A stretch of DNA of 14,630 nucleotides, taken from NCBI GenBank assembly GCA_945874585.1, contig CAMCHB010000021.1, forward strand, positions 1-14,630. The letters are read 5' to 3'. A program made the position numbers and the translations under genes. Numbering within the stretch: the first letter of the stretch is position 1; every line of letters begins with the position of its first letter. Shown here piece by piece: positions 1 through 5,484 of this stretch. The stretch comes from an uncultured Clostridium sp. (GTDB taxonomy: Bacteria; Bacillota; Clostridia; TANB77; CAG-508). Below the pieces are notes generated by a model that did no database searches, had not been told where the DNA came from, and saw nothing but the letters and a program-made list of their open reading frames with translations.

Positions 1-44
1 ATCAGCCTCGGTCTCGTGGGCTCGGAGATGTGTATAAGAGACAG
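1..44 (+). other. Illumina Nextera adapter and index (non-genomic)
   Basis: Bases 11-44 match the Nextera read-2 transposon adapter, and its last 19 bases (26-44) are the Tn5 mosaic end AGATGTGTATAAGAGACAG. Bases 3-10, CAGCCTCG, match from memory the i7 index N710, and bases 1-2 (AT) fit the end of the flow-cell primer. The order index, adapter, mosaic end is that of a sequencing library molecule, so this stretch was not trimmed before assembly. Genomic sequence begins at 45. Confidence 0.96.
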
Positions 45-129
45 GATAACTACCGCCCATATTTTTTACAAACCAATATTTACTTTTCTTTTGTTTCTTT
101 AAAATTTGTTCTACATTTACATAGATCAT
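45..129 (-). CDS. Small Cro/C1-type HTH regulator, N-terminal fragment
   Basis: A minus-strand gene starts at ATG 129-127 behind a strong ribosome site (GGGAGGTGAT, complement of about 133-143) and runs into the adapter junction at 45, so only 28 residues are visible. They read MIYVNVEQILKKQKKSKYWF and then VKNMGGSY. This resembles the first two helices of the roughly 65-70 residue stand-alone Cro/C1 (Xre-like) DNA-binding proteins common in Bacillota. The family usually acts as a cytoplasmic repressor, often on mobile elements. It diverges from the 52-codon gene at 269, with 139 bp between them. The target is unknown, and the call rests on pattern resemblance over a short stretch. Confidence 0.65.
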
Positions 130-216
130 GTAATCACCTCCCTATAATAGATATTTTAAAACAAACTTACTTTTATTTTAACTACGCCTTATAACACTTG
201 TATTTGGAATAACTAA

Positions 217-245
217 TTTACAAAATAGGTATAAAATGTTATAAT
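217..245 (+). promoter_or_regulatory. SigA-type promoter of the 52-codon gene
   Basis: TTTACA at 217-222 and TATAAT at 240-245 are separated by 17 bp, a near-consensus vegetative promoter. It sits 23 bp upstream of the start codon at 269, with a GAGGTG ribosome site at 258-263, so the leader is short. Confidence 0.8.
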
Positions 246-268
246 GATGATTGTAAAGAGGTGTAGGT

Positions 269-427
269 ATGAAAAAATTAATTGAAGGATTAGAATCTGT
301 ACAAAAATTAATTGATAATGAAGAATATAAAAAAGCAAGTGAAAAAATAGACCAAATGAAAAATGAAATGTTATCAAAACAGGATATTGAACAATACATG
401 GAAGATTTAGTTGGTAATTTAAAATAG
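269..427 (+). CDS. Small acidic helical protein, 52 residues, unknown function
   Basis: ATG at 269 to TAG at 425-427 encodes 52 residues, starting MKKLIEGLESVQKLIDNEEY and ending EDLVGNLK. It has no cysteine, no membrane segment and no signal peptide. It is rich in Glu, Lys and Asp with Leu/Ile spaced as in amphipathic helices, so a small helical or coiled-coil protein is likely. A near-consensus promoter (217-245) and a GAGGTG ribosome site 5 bases before the start support real expression. It is divergent to the HTH gene and lies in the stretch that looks like accessory DNA. I do not recognise a family; a partner of the neighbouring regulator, such as an antitoxin-like or modulator protein, is only a guess. 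Confidence 0.65.
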   Translation: MKKLIEGLESVQKLIDNEEYKKASEKIDQMKNEMLSKQDIEQYMEDLVGNLK

Positions 428-440
428 TAATTTATGGTAT

Positions 441-470
441 TTTGTAGAATTTTGTCGAATTTTGTAAGCC
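441..470 (+). repeat. Three 10-bp phased TTTGTNGAA-like repeats (Spo0A-box-like)
   Basis: TTTGTAGAAT (441-450), TTTGTCGAAT (451-460) and TTTGTAAGCC (461-470) follow each other with exact 10-bp spacing, that is, on one face of the helix. The middle unit contains TGTCGAA, the core of the Spo0A box of spore-forming Bacillota (family knowledge); the first has one change and the third is degenerate. They lie about 70 bp upstream of the -10 of the 34-codon gene and just after the stop of the 52-codon gene. A binding site for a response regulator or a repeat-binding protein of an element is inferred. Confidence 0.5.
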
Positions 471-536
471 AGATGCCCGTAGAGATATAACGCACAATAA
501 CTATTCCATAGCATAGTTACTTTATTTTACATAATA

Positions 537-562
537 TGGTATAATATATTCAGAGATATCTC
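537..562 (+). promoter_or_regulatory. Extended -10 promoter with palindrome at start site
   Basis: TGGTATAAT (TG at 537-538, TATAAT at 540-545) is an extended -10 element with no good -35 at the usual distance. A perfect 10-bp palindrome GAGATATCTC (553-562) lies where transcription should begin and could be an operator or a short 5' hairpin. It serves the 34-codon gene at 591. Confidence 0.6.
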
Positions 563-590
563 CAATTAAATATATAAGGAGGATGTAAAA

Positions 591-695
591 ATGAAATTAA
601 ACTTGTTAGAAGAAGTGCTGTTACATATATTCAAAAGATATTCTTACAAGATATATAGAATGGGTGTAAAAGATGGATTTAACTGGAAGAACTAA
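591..695 (+). CDS. Small basic peptide, 34 residues, unknown function
   Basis: ATG at 591 to TAA at 693-695 encodes MKLNLLEEVLLHIFKRYSYK followed by IYRMGVKDGFNWKN. A strong ribosome site, AAGGAGGAT, lies at about 577-583, and an extended -10 promoter is upstream. The first half could form an amphipathic helix (LNLLEEVLLHIF) and the rest is basic and aromatic, with no clear membrane segment. Length, promoter and ribosome site argue for a real micro-gene, but I know no function. It belongs to the same accessory-looking stretch as the 52-codon gene. A 10-bp direct repeat begins two bases after its stop. Confidence 0.6.
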   Translation: MKLNLLEEVLLHIFKRYSYKIYRMGVKDGFNWKN

Positions 696-696
696 A

Positions 697-725
697 AGCC
701 AATTAGCCATTTTTTAGCCAATTAG
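697..725 (+). repeat. 10-bp direct repeat AGCCAATTAG
   Basis: AGCCAATTAG occurs at 697-706 and again at 716-725, 19 bp apart, with the part TTAGCCA also repeated at 703-709 and 714-720. The pair lies about 100 bp left of the tuf-like junction. Short direct repeats at this distance from a crossover point resemble integrase arm sites, but that role is only inferred. Confidence 0.45.
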
Positions 726-819
726 TTCAAAATAGTTTATATTGTTTTAGACCGATATATTGAAAAAATGGCGAAAAATAGCACTTATAAACCAAATGGG
801 GCTGGTATAGTCCTCTTAA

Positions 820-864
820 ATTCGTTCAGTTGGTTCTGGTATCGTAGCAGATATTATTGAATAA
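820..864 (+). pseudogene. tuf: Remnant of the 3' end of an EF-Tu gene
   Basis: The frame ending in the double stop TAA TAA (862-867) reads IRSVGSGIVADIIE. EF-Tu proteins end in a block like GRTVGSGVVAxIIE (family knowledge), so about 13 residues match the extreme C-terminus. An in-frame TAA at 817-819 stands directly before this fragment, and upstream sequence shows no EF-Tu similarity such as the expected REGG, so the match breaks off sharply at about 820-823. A rho-independent terminator follows 12 bases after the stops, as expected behind a real gene. The fragment is therefore a displaced or duplicated gene end, not a working gene. A chance match of 13 residues with correct stop and terminator seems unlikely, though it has not been tested by alignment. 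Confidence 0.7.
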
Positions 865-875
865 TAAAATAAATC

Positions 876-906
876 AAAAAAAGAATGCTTCGGCATTCTT
901 TTTTTT
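876..906 (+). terminator. Strong intrinsic terminator (UUCG loop)
   Basis: GAATGC (883-888), loop TTCG (889-892) and GCATTC (893-898) form a stem extended by A-run/T-run pairing, with seven A before and eight T after. The symmetric A and T runs could stop transcription from either side. It lies behind the tuf-like fragment and ahead of plsX. Confidence 0.93.
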
Positions 907-1080
907 GGCTTAATCTGCGTATAATGGAAGTGCATTTGGCATACTTGTATAGTAAACTGAAAGAAAACGATATAGAAATTAGACTAAATGGTCAAAAACT
1001 ATTGATTTTTTTTATCAGAACACATAAAATAAAAATGACAAAATTAGCGAGGCGTCATAAAAGAAAGAGAGGAAATGATT

Positions 1081-2115
1081 GTGAACATATTAGTGGATGC
1101 AATGGGTGGCGATAATGCACCAGATGCCGTAATCAAGGGAGCCGTAAAAGCAGCAAAAGAAGTGGAAGGAACGATTACTTTAATTGGGCATAAAGACGTG
1201 ATCCAAAAGAGAGTTAAGGAGATCTTTGGTAAAGATTCCATAACAGAATTGAGCGATAAAATACAAATTCATCATGCTACAGAACAAATTGAAATGGAGG
1301 ATATTCCAACACATGCTATTAAGACAAAAAAAGATTCTTCTATGGTGGTTGGTTTCAAACTTTTAAAGGAAGGTCAAGGCGATGTGTTCATTTCTGCGGG
1401 AAATTCTGGCGCTTTATTAACAGGTGCAACCTTGTTAGTGGGAAGAATCAGAGGAATTGATCGACCAGCAATTGCACCAATGTTGCCAGCTTATAAAAAA
1501 GGATTATTACTAATGGATGCAGGAGCAAATACCAATTGTAGACCTTTAAACTTGTTACAATTTGCTCAAATGGCAACATTTTATTTGCGTAATTCTTATC
1601 ATATTGATAAGCCGGTAATTGGTTTATTGAATATAGGTACAGAGGAAACCAAGGGAAATGAATTGACAAAATCAAGTTATCAATTGTTAACCGAAAAAGC
1701 AGATGAATTGGGTATCAATTTTGTGGGAAATGTAGAAGGAAGAGAAGCATTTTCTGGGCAGATTGATGCATTGATTACAGATGGCTTTACAGGCAATGTA
1801 TTTTTAAAAACAGTAGAAGGTATGGGAAAATTGGTTAAAACTTCTTTAATGGAAAGTTTAACCCGTAATATATGGACGAAAATATGCACGGTACCTACAT
1901 TACCTGCGATCAATAAATTTAAGAAAACAATGGATTACCGTGAATATGGGGGAGCTCTTTTCTTAGGCGTAAAAAAACCAGTTGTAAAGGCACATGGTAG
2001 TAGTGATGAATTTTTATTCTATTTCACGATTAAGCAGGCAGAACGCTTTGCCAAAAGTGGTGCTGTAGAGACCATGAAACAAGAATTTGAAAGCAAAAAA
2101 GAAATTGAAAAATAA
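1081..2115 (+). CDS. plsX: Phosphate acyltransferase PlsX
   Basis: PlsX converts acyl-ACP and phosphate to acyl-phosphate, the donor used by PlsY to start phospholipid synthesis at the inner face of the membrane. The protein opens with NILVDAMGGDNAPDAVIKGA, the family signature at its N-terminus. It continues with SAGNSGALLTGATLLVGRI (about residues 103-121), LMDAGANTNCRP, NIGTEETKGNEL and DALITDGFTGNVFLKTVEG, all typical. The length of 344 residues is normal. I chose GTG at 1081 because GAGAGG (1067-1072) lies 8 bases before it; ATG at 1075, two codons upstream in frame, is only 2 bases from that site. acpP follows after 116 bp with a promoter of its own. The common upstream partner rpmF is absent. 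Confidence 0.96.
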   Translation: MNILVDAMGGDNAPDAVIKGAVKAAKEVEGTITLIGHKDVIQKRVKEIFGKDSITELSDKIQIHHATEQIEMEDIPTHAIKTKKDSSMVVGFKLLKEGQGDVFISAGNSGALLTGATLLVGRIRGIDRPAIAPMLPAYKKGLLLMDAGANTNCRPLNLLQFAQMATFYLRNSYHIDKPVIGLLNIGTEETKGNELTKSSYQLLTEKADELGINFVGNVEGREAFSGQIDALITDGFTGNVFLKTVEGMGKLVKTSLMESLTRNIWTKICTVPTLPAINKFKKTMDYREYGGALFLGVKKPVVKAHGSSDEFLFYFTIKQAERFAKSGAVETMKQEFESKKEIEK

Positions 2116-2154
2116 GATTTTTAAACGACTTTTGACAGAAAGTAAAGAAAATGC

Positions 2155-2183
2155 TTGACAATTTTCTCAATTTAATATATATA
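2155..2183 (+). promoter_or_regulatory. Promoter of acpP
   Basis: TTGACA at 2155-2160 (perfect -35) and TATATA at 2178-2183 with 17 bp between form a strong vegetative promoter in the plsX-acpP gap. It would allow acyl carrier protein, needed in large amounts, to be made above the level of plsX read-through. A second TTGACA at 2132-2137 has no matching -10. Confidence 0.75.
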
Positions 2184-2231
2184 AAAATGTATCAAGAAAA
2201 TGAAAATCGTAGCTAAAGGGGGTGTACAAAA

Positions 2232-2471
2232 GTGAACCAAGAAGAAATTTTTGATAAAGTAAAAGCCATCATCATAGACCAATTAGGTGTTGCTGAATCT
2301 GCTATTACACTAGATGCATCTTTTATTGATGATTTAGGAGCTGATTCTTTGGATATTGTCGAATTTATTATGGCATTAGAAGAAGAATTCAATATTGAAA
2401 TTCCAGATGCAGATGCTGAAAAGGTTGTAACTGTCGGAGATGTTGTAGATTATATAAAAGATCATACGTAA
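2232..2471 (+). CDS. acpP: Acyl carrier protein
   Basis: ACP is the small cytoplasmic carrier that holds growing fatty acids on a phosphopantetheine arm for the type II fatty acid synthase, and it supplies PlsX encoded just upstream. The 79-residue acidic protein contains DDLGADSLDIVEFIMALEEE, where Ser39 in the DSLD motif is the attachment site. The end, VVTVGDVVDYIKDHT, is the usual last helix. Translation starts at GTG 2232 behind AAAGGGGGTG (about 2214-2224). A complete terminator follows 17 bases after the stop, so acpP ends its transcript, and rnc is driven from a separate promoter. Confidence 0.97.
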   Translation: MNQEEIFDKVKAIIIDQLGVAESAITLDASFIDDLGADSLDIVEFIMALEEEFNIEIPDADAEKVVTVGDVVDYIKDHT

Positions 2472-2487
2472 GATGAAAAAGAATGGT

Positions 2488-2535
2488 AGAAAGTAAGAGG
2501 AGAAAATGAAAAATCTCCACTTACTTTCTTTTTTT
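2488..2535 (+). terminator. Intrinsic terminator after acpP
   Basis: AGAAAGTAAG (2488-2497) pairs with CTTACTTTCT (2520-2529), and GGAGA (2499-2503) with TCTCC (2514-2518), with one A/A mismatch between the two helices and a 10-base loop. A run of seven T follows (2529-2535). Confidence 0.93.
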
Positions 2536-2537
2536 GA

Positions 2538-2568
2538 TTGCAAAAAAGAAAGATTAGATATATAATCT
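2538..2568 (+). promoter_or_regulatory. Promoter of rnc with dyad over the -10
   Basis: TTGCAA (2538-2543) and TATAAT (2561-2566) are 17 bp apart, starting directly behind the acpP terminator. The inverted repeat AGATTA (2551-2556) and TAATCT (2563-2568) overlaps the -10. It could be an operator, or the leader could be target for RNase III; neither is shown by the sequence. Confidence 0.7.
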
Positions 2569-2621
2569 ATGCAGAAGAAAAACAAATATTTGGAAATCTT
2601 TTTCCAGTAAAGGAGGATAAC

Positions 2622-3311
2622 ATGACGGATTTTTCTGAAGTTGAGAAAAACATTGGCTATGTGTTTCAGGATAAGAGTTTACTAAAAAAGGCGTTGACAC
2701 ATACGTCTTATGCCTACGAAAACAAAATTGAAAGCAATGAAAAGCTAGAGTTTCTTGGAGATGCTATTCTTGAAATTGTAGTAAGTAAATATTTATTTCG
2801 CCATTATCAACAATTGTCAGAAGGAGAAATGACTAAAGTTAGGGCAAGTGTCGTTTGTGAAGATAGCTTGTACCAAATTGCCCAAAAGCATAATTTTAGT
2901 GATTTTTTGTTCTTGGGTAAAAGTGAAATTATCAACAATGGCAAAGAAAGACCAGCTATTTTGGCAGATTCTGTGGAGGCTGTTATTGCCGCTATTTACT
3001 TAGATAGTAACATGGATTCAGCTGCAAAGTTTATCTTATCCAATTTAAAACAGACAATAGAAGTATCAACCAAACATGTTGGTATGAAAGATTACAAAAC
3101 GGTGTTACAGGAAAAATTACAAGTACATGGTGATATCAAAATTGAGTACCAAACCATCCATGAAAGCGGACCAGATCACAAGAAAGTTTTTACAGTGGAA
3201 CTAAAAGTGAATGGAAAGGTTGTCTCTCATGGAACTGGTAGCACTAAAAAATCAGCCGAGATGAATGCCGCTAAACAAGCTTTGGAAAAGCAATTTCATA
3301 CCAAGAATTAG
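2622..3311 (+). CDS. rnc: Ribonuclease III
   Basis: RNase III cuts double-stranded RNA, including the stems of the rRNA precursor and some mRNAs, as a cytoplasmic homodimer. The signature NEKLEFLGDAIL covers residues 39-50, with the acidic catalytic residues Glu40, Glu43, Asp47, Asp116 and Glu119 in place. The double-stranded RNA binding domain fills about 155-225, ending in the GSTKKSAEMNAAKQALEK helix. The length of 229 residues is normal. ATG 2622 has an ideal AAGGAGG at 2610-2616; a longer in-frame reading from 2538 is dropped because it begins inside the promoter. It belongs to the conserved plsX-acpP-rnc cluster, and the radical SAM gene follows 37 bp later with no terminator between. 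Confidence 0.96.
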   Translation: MTDFSEVEKNIGYVFQDKSLLKKALTHTSYAYENKIESNEKLEFLGDAILEIVVSKYLFRHYQQLSEGEMTKVRASVVCEDSLYQIAQKHNFSDFLFLGKSEIINNGKERPAILADSVEAVIAAIYLDSNMDSAAKFILSNLKQTIEVSTKHVGMKDYKTVLQEKLQVHGDIKIEYQTIHESGPDHKKVFTVELKVNGKVVSHGTGSTKKSAEMNAAKQALEKQFHTKN

Positions 3312-3348
3312 ATTGAAGAGAGCATGATTTGCTCAGGTAGGAGGTCCT

Positions 3349-4422
3349 ATGAAAAAACAGTATATTATCCCCATATTCGTTCCCCATTTAGGTTGTCCCA
3401 ATGATTGTACTTTTTGCAATCAAAAGAGCATTAGTGGTCAAGTAAAACCAATTGACGAAAACCATGTAAGAGAAACCGTCGATTTTTATTTGAAGAATTT
3501 AAAAGATCAAGATGCTTACAAGGAAATTGCATTTTTTGGTGGAAGTTTTACAGGTATTCCAAAAGAAGAACAAGAAAGTTTGCTGAAAACAGCAAATGAA
3601 TATATCGAGAAGAAACAGGTAGATAGTATTCGTATTTCAACAAGACCAGATTACATTGATAAAGATATTCTAAAAATGCTAAAAAAATATCATGTGAAGG
3701 TCATTGAATTAGGAGTTCAATCAACCAATGATTACATCCTAAAAAGATGCAAACGAAATCATACCTATGAAGATGTGAAAAGGGCTTCTAAATTGATTCG
3801 CCGAAAAGGATTTATTTTAGGACATCAAATGATGATTGGTTTGCCAGAAAGCACAGCACAAGATGAAATGCAAACAGCAATAGATCTTGCCAAATTAAAG
3901 CCAAAAACCATTCGTATTTATCCAGTTTTGGTCATCAAAAACACGGAGTTAGCAAAGGAATATGAAGCTGGAGAATATACACCGCTTAGCTTACAACAAG
4001 CTGTGGAAAGATGCAAAGAGTTATATTATTTCTTTCAAAAGAAGAAAATAAATGTGATTCGCATTGGCTTGCAAAATACCGATATGATTGCAGATCCAAA
4101 ACAAGAGGGAAGTCAAGTTTTAGCAGGACCTTATCACGAGGCATTTGGCCAATTGGTAGAAGATGCTGCATGGTATGATAGCATTGTGGAAAAGATCAAG
4201 CAATTTAATGTGAAGGTCAAAGAAGTAGAGATTAAAATCAACCCGGTAGATGTGAATCATGTAGTAGGTCACAAACGTGAAAACATCAACAAATTACACG
4301 ATTTATATGATGTGGATATGGATATTGTGCAAGTGGACTATGTAAAACCTGGGGAATTCCATGTGAAAATTATCAAGAAATATGCGGATTTTTTGGAAGA
4401 AAATAAAAAGACACACGTATAG
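3349..4422 (+). CDS. Elp3-like radical SAM protein with KH-like tail
   Basis: The protein has the radical SAM cluster motif CPNDCTFC with Cys16, Cys20 and Cys23, which bind a 4Fe-4S cluster and S-adenosylmethionine. GGSFTG (64-69) is the usual SAM-contact strand. The barrel resembles Elp3-type enzymes (COG1243-like), but it lacks the GNAT acetyltransferase domain of true Elp3. The last 80 residues instead contain VVGHKRENINKL (305-316), which looks like the GxxG loop of a KH RNA-binding domain with Arg in place of the last Gly. A role on tRNA or another RNA is inferred, and the substrate is unknown. It starts at ATG 3349 behind AGGAGGT and is probably co-transcribed with rnc. In many clostridia this gene sits between rnc and smc (family knowledge), but smc is not here. 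Confidence 0.85.
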   Translation: MKKQYIIPIFVPHLGCPNDCTFCNQKSISGQVKPIDENHVRETVDFYLKNLKDQDAYKEIAFFGGSFTGIPKEEQESLLKTANEYIEKKQVDSIRISTRPDYIDKDILKMLKKYHVKVIELGVQSTNDYILKRCKRNHTYEDVKRASKLIRRKGFILGHQMMIGLPESTAQDEMQTAIDLAKLKPKTIRIYPVLVIKNTELAKEYEAGEYTPLSLQQAVERCKELYYFFQKKKINVIRIGLQNTDMIADPKQEGSQVLAGPYHEAFGQLVEDAAWYDSIVEKIKQFNVKVKEVEIKINPVDVNHVVGHKRENINKLHDLYDVDMDIVQVDYVKPGEFHVKIIKKYADFLEENKKTHV

Positions 4423-4430
4423 AATAAAAG

Positions 4431-4461
4431 GAAAGACTCATACTAAAAGTATGAGTCTTTC
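4431..4461 (+). promoter_or_regulatory. Perfect 14-bp hairpin covering the yitT-family start codon
   Basis: GAAAGACTCATACT (4431-4444) and AGTATGAGTCTTTC (4448-4461) pair without a mismatch around a 3-base loop. The likely start codon ATG 4451-4453 lies inside the right arm, and the only ribosome-site-like bases (AAGGAAAG, 4428-4434) run into the left arm. It begins nine bases after the radical SAM stop. There is no T-run behind it, only TGTTAAAA, so it is a poor terminator. It may limit translation of the next gene or protect the 3' end of the upstream message. Confidence 0.8.
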
Positions 4462-5311
4462 TGTTAAAAATGTGGTAAGAGAAATTTTATATACAGCTAT
4501 TGGAAGCTTGTTAATGGCTTTTGCAACGGCACAATTTTTGCTTCCCAACCATTTATCCACAGGTGGCTTTTCAGGAATTGCAACCATATTTTTTTATTTG
4601 TTTCAATTTCCTATGGGAACTATGAATGTGCTACTGAACATTCCATTTTTGTTATGGTCATGCTTTAAAGTGGGACGTTATTTTATTGTCAAAGCACTTT
4701 CGGGTACGTTTTTGTTGTCACTTTTTCTGAATTTATTGGAAAATTTACCAGCTTTAACCCAAGATAAGTTTTTGGCATGTTTATATGGCGGAATTGTAAT
4801 GGGATTTGGTTCAGCTTTGGTTTTCAAAGCTAATTCGTCCACAGGTGGAACCGATTTAATTACGACCTTTGTGCGTCAATATAAACCACAGATTCGCACT
4901 AGTCAAATTATTATTTTATTTGATACCATTATTGTTATCTTAAATATGATTTTCTTTCGTAAAATAGAAGTTGGTTTGTATTCTGCTATCGCCATTTACA
5001 TTATGGGAAAGGTAATTGATATCTCCTTTGAAGGAATCAATTTTGCTAAAATGATTGTGATTGTATCAAACCATTATGAAGCCATATCCGATCAGATCAA
5101 TCAAAATTTGTGTAGAGGAACAACGGGACTTTACGGAAAAGGAATGTATACCAATCATAAGAAAATGATTTTGATTTGTGTGGCTAACCGTAATGAAGTA
5201 ACCAAAATTCGTAGCATTGTTGCCAGTTGTGATCCACATGCTTTTTTAATTATCACCAATGCACGTGAAGTTTTTGGAAAAGGTTTTAAAAAAGAAAATT
5301 TTCTGAAATAA
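4451..5311 (+). CDS. YitT-family membrane protein (DUF2179 C-terminus)
   Basis: Members of this family are bacterial membrane proteins of unclear transport role, with two repeated membrane halves and a soluble C-terminal DUF2179 domain. The N-terminus contains LPNHLSTGGFSGIATIFFYL, and the second half FKANSSTGGTDLITTFV, the two STGG loops typical of the family. Five to six hydrophobic segments lie in about residues 10-200. The tail RGTTGLYGKGMYTNHKKMIL followed by VANRNEVTKI matches DUF2179. From ATG 4451 the protein has 286 residues, a usual length. An in-frame ATG at 4382 would add 23 basic residues and overlap the radical SAM gene by 41 bases, with a weak ribosome site; I judge it less likely. 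The chosen start lies in a hairpin (4431-4461). Confidence 0.88.
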   Translation: MSLSVKNVVREILYTAIGSLLMAFATAQFLLPNHLSTGGFSGIATIFFYLFQFPMGTMNVLLNIPFLLWSCFKVGRYFIVKALSGTFLLSLFLNLLENLPALTQDKFLACLYGGIVMGFGSALVFKANSSTGGTDLITTFVRQYKPQIRTSQIIILFDTIIVILNMIFFRKIEVGLYSAIAIYIMGKVIDISFEGINFAKMIVIVSNHYEAISDQINQNLCRGTTGLYGKGMYTNHKKMILICVANRNEVTKIRSIVASCDPHAFLIITNAREVFGKGFKKENFLK

Positions 5312-5355
5312 AAATGATAAAAAACATCAAAAGTAGAAATCCGTAAATGGAAACG

Positions 5356-5393
5356 AGGAAAATGTCTGAAAAATAGGGCATTTTCCTTTTTTT
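5356..5393 (+). terminator. Intrinsic terminator after the YitT-family gene
   Basis: AGGAAAATG (5356-5364) pairs with CATTTTCCT (5379-5387), with a 14-base loop and a run of seven T (5387-5393). It separates the rnc/radical SAM/YitT unit from the TetR operon. Confidence 0.88.
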
Positions 5394-5405
5394 GTGGCAA
5401 AAGTA

Positions 5406-5434
5406 TTGACAGGAACATAGAATGAGAGTATACT
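5406..5434 (+). promoter_or_regulatory. Promoter of the TetR-YhgE operon
   Basis: TTGACA (5406-5411) and TATACT (5429-5434) with a 17-bp spacer form an almost perfect vegetative promoter. The expected start of transcription is near 5441, inside the dyad described in the next entry. Confidence 0.9.
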
Positions 5435-5468
5435 ATACTGGTACACGAAATTAGTATAGTAGTATACT
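5427..5468. promoter_or_regulatory. Probable TetR operator (inverted repeat)
   Basis: ACTATACT (5432-5439) and AGTATAGT (5453-5460) are exact inverted copies with 13 bp between. Outside them AGTATACT occurs at 5427-5434 and again at 5461-5468. The left arms lie over the -10 and the right arms just before the ribosome site of the TetR gene, where bound repressor would block the promoter. Self-repression by the downstream TetR protein is inferred from this position. Confidence 0.8.
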
Positions 5469-5484
5469 TATAGAGGTGAATGTA

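Larger units (their letters stand above)
696..1080. other. 385-bp stretch without an intact gene
   Basis: In order it holds the AGCCAATTAG repeats (697-725), AT-rich DNA with no convincing reading frame (726-819), a fragment resembling the 3' end of tuf (820-864), a strong terminator (876-906), and about 170 bp of leader to plsX. In that leader a TATAAT at 920-925 could be a plsX -10, but the matching -35 would fall in the terminator T-run and is poor, so I do not call a promoter. No rpmF or tRNA is visible. Confidence 0.7.

Noticed and set aside
26..44. Tn5 mosaic end as a natural transposon boundary
   Set aside because: It is preceded by the Nextera adapter and an index, so it comes from library preparation.
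178..495. Minus-strand open frame of 105 codons
   Set aside because: It runs antisense through the 52-codon gene, which has a near-consensus promoter and ribosome site; the antisense protein is a low-complexity I/F/S/N-rich product of AT-rich DNA.
920..925. TATAAT as a plsX promoter
   Set aside because: The -35 position falls in the terminator T-run (TTCTTT) and the TG of an extended -10 is one base out of place, so support is too weak for a call.
885..1115. Plus-strand open frame of 76 codons ahead of plsX
   Set aside because: It starts inside the terminator hairpin, has no ribosome site, overlaps the plsX start, and its basic end (ARRHKRKRG) comes from the A-rich leader. It is not rpmF.
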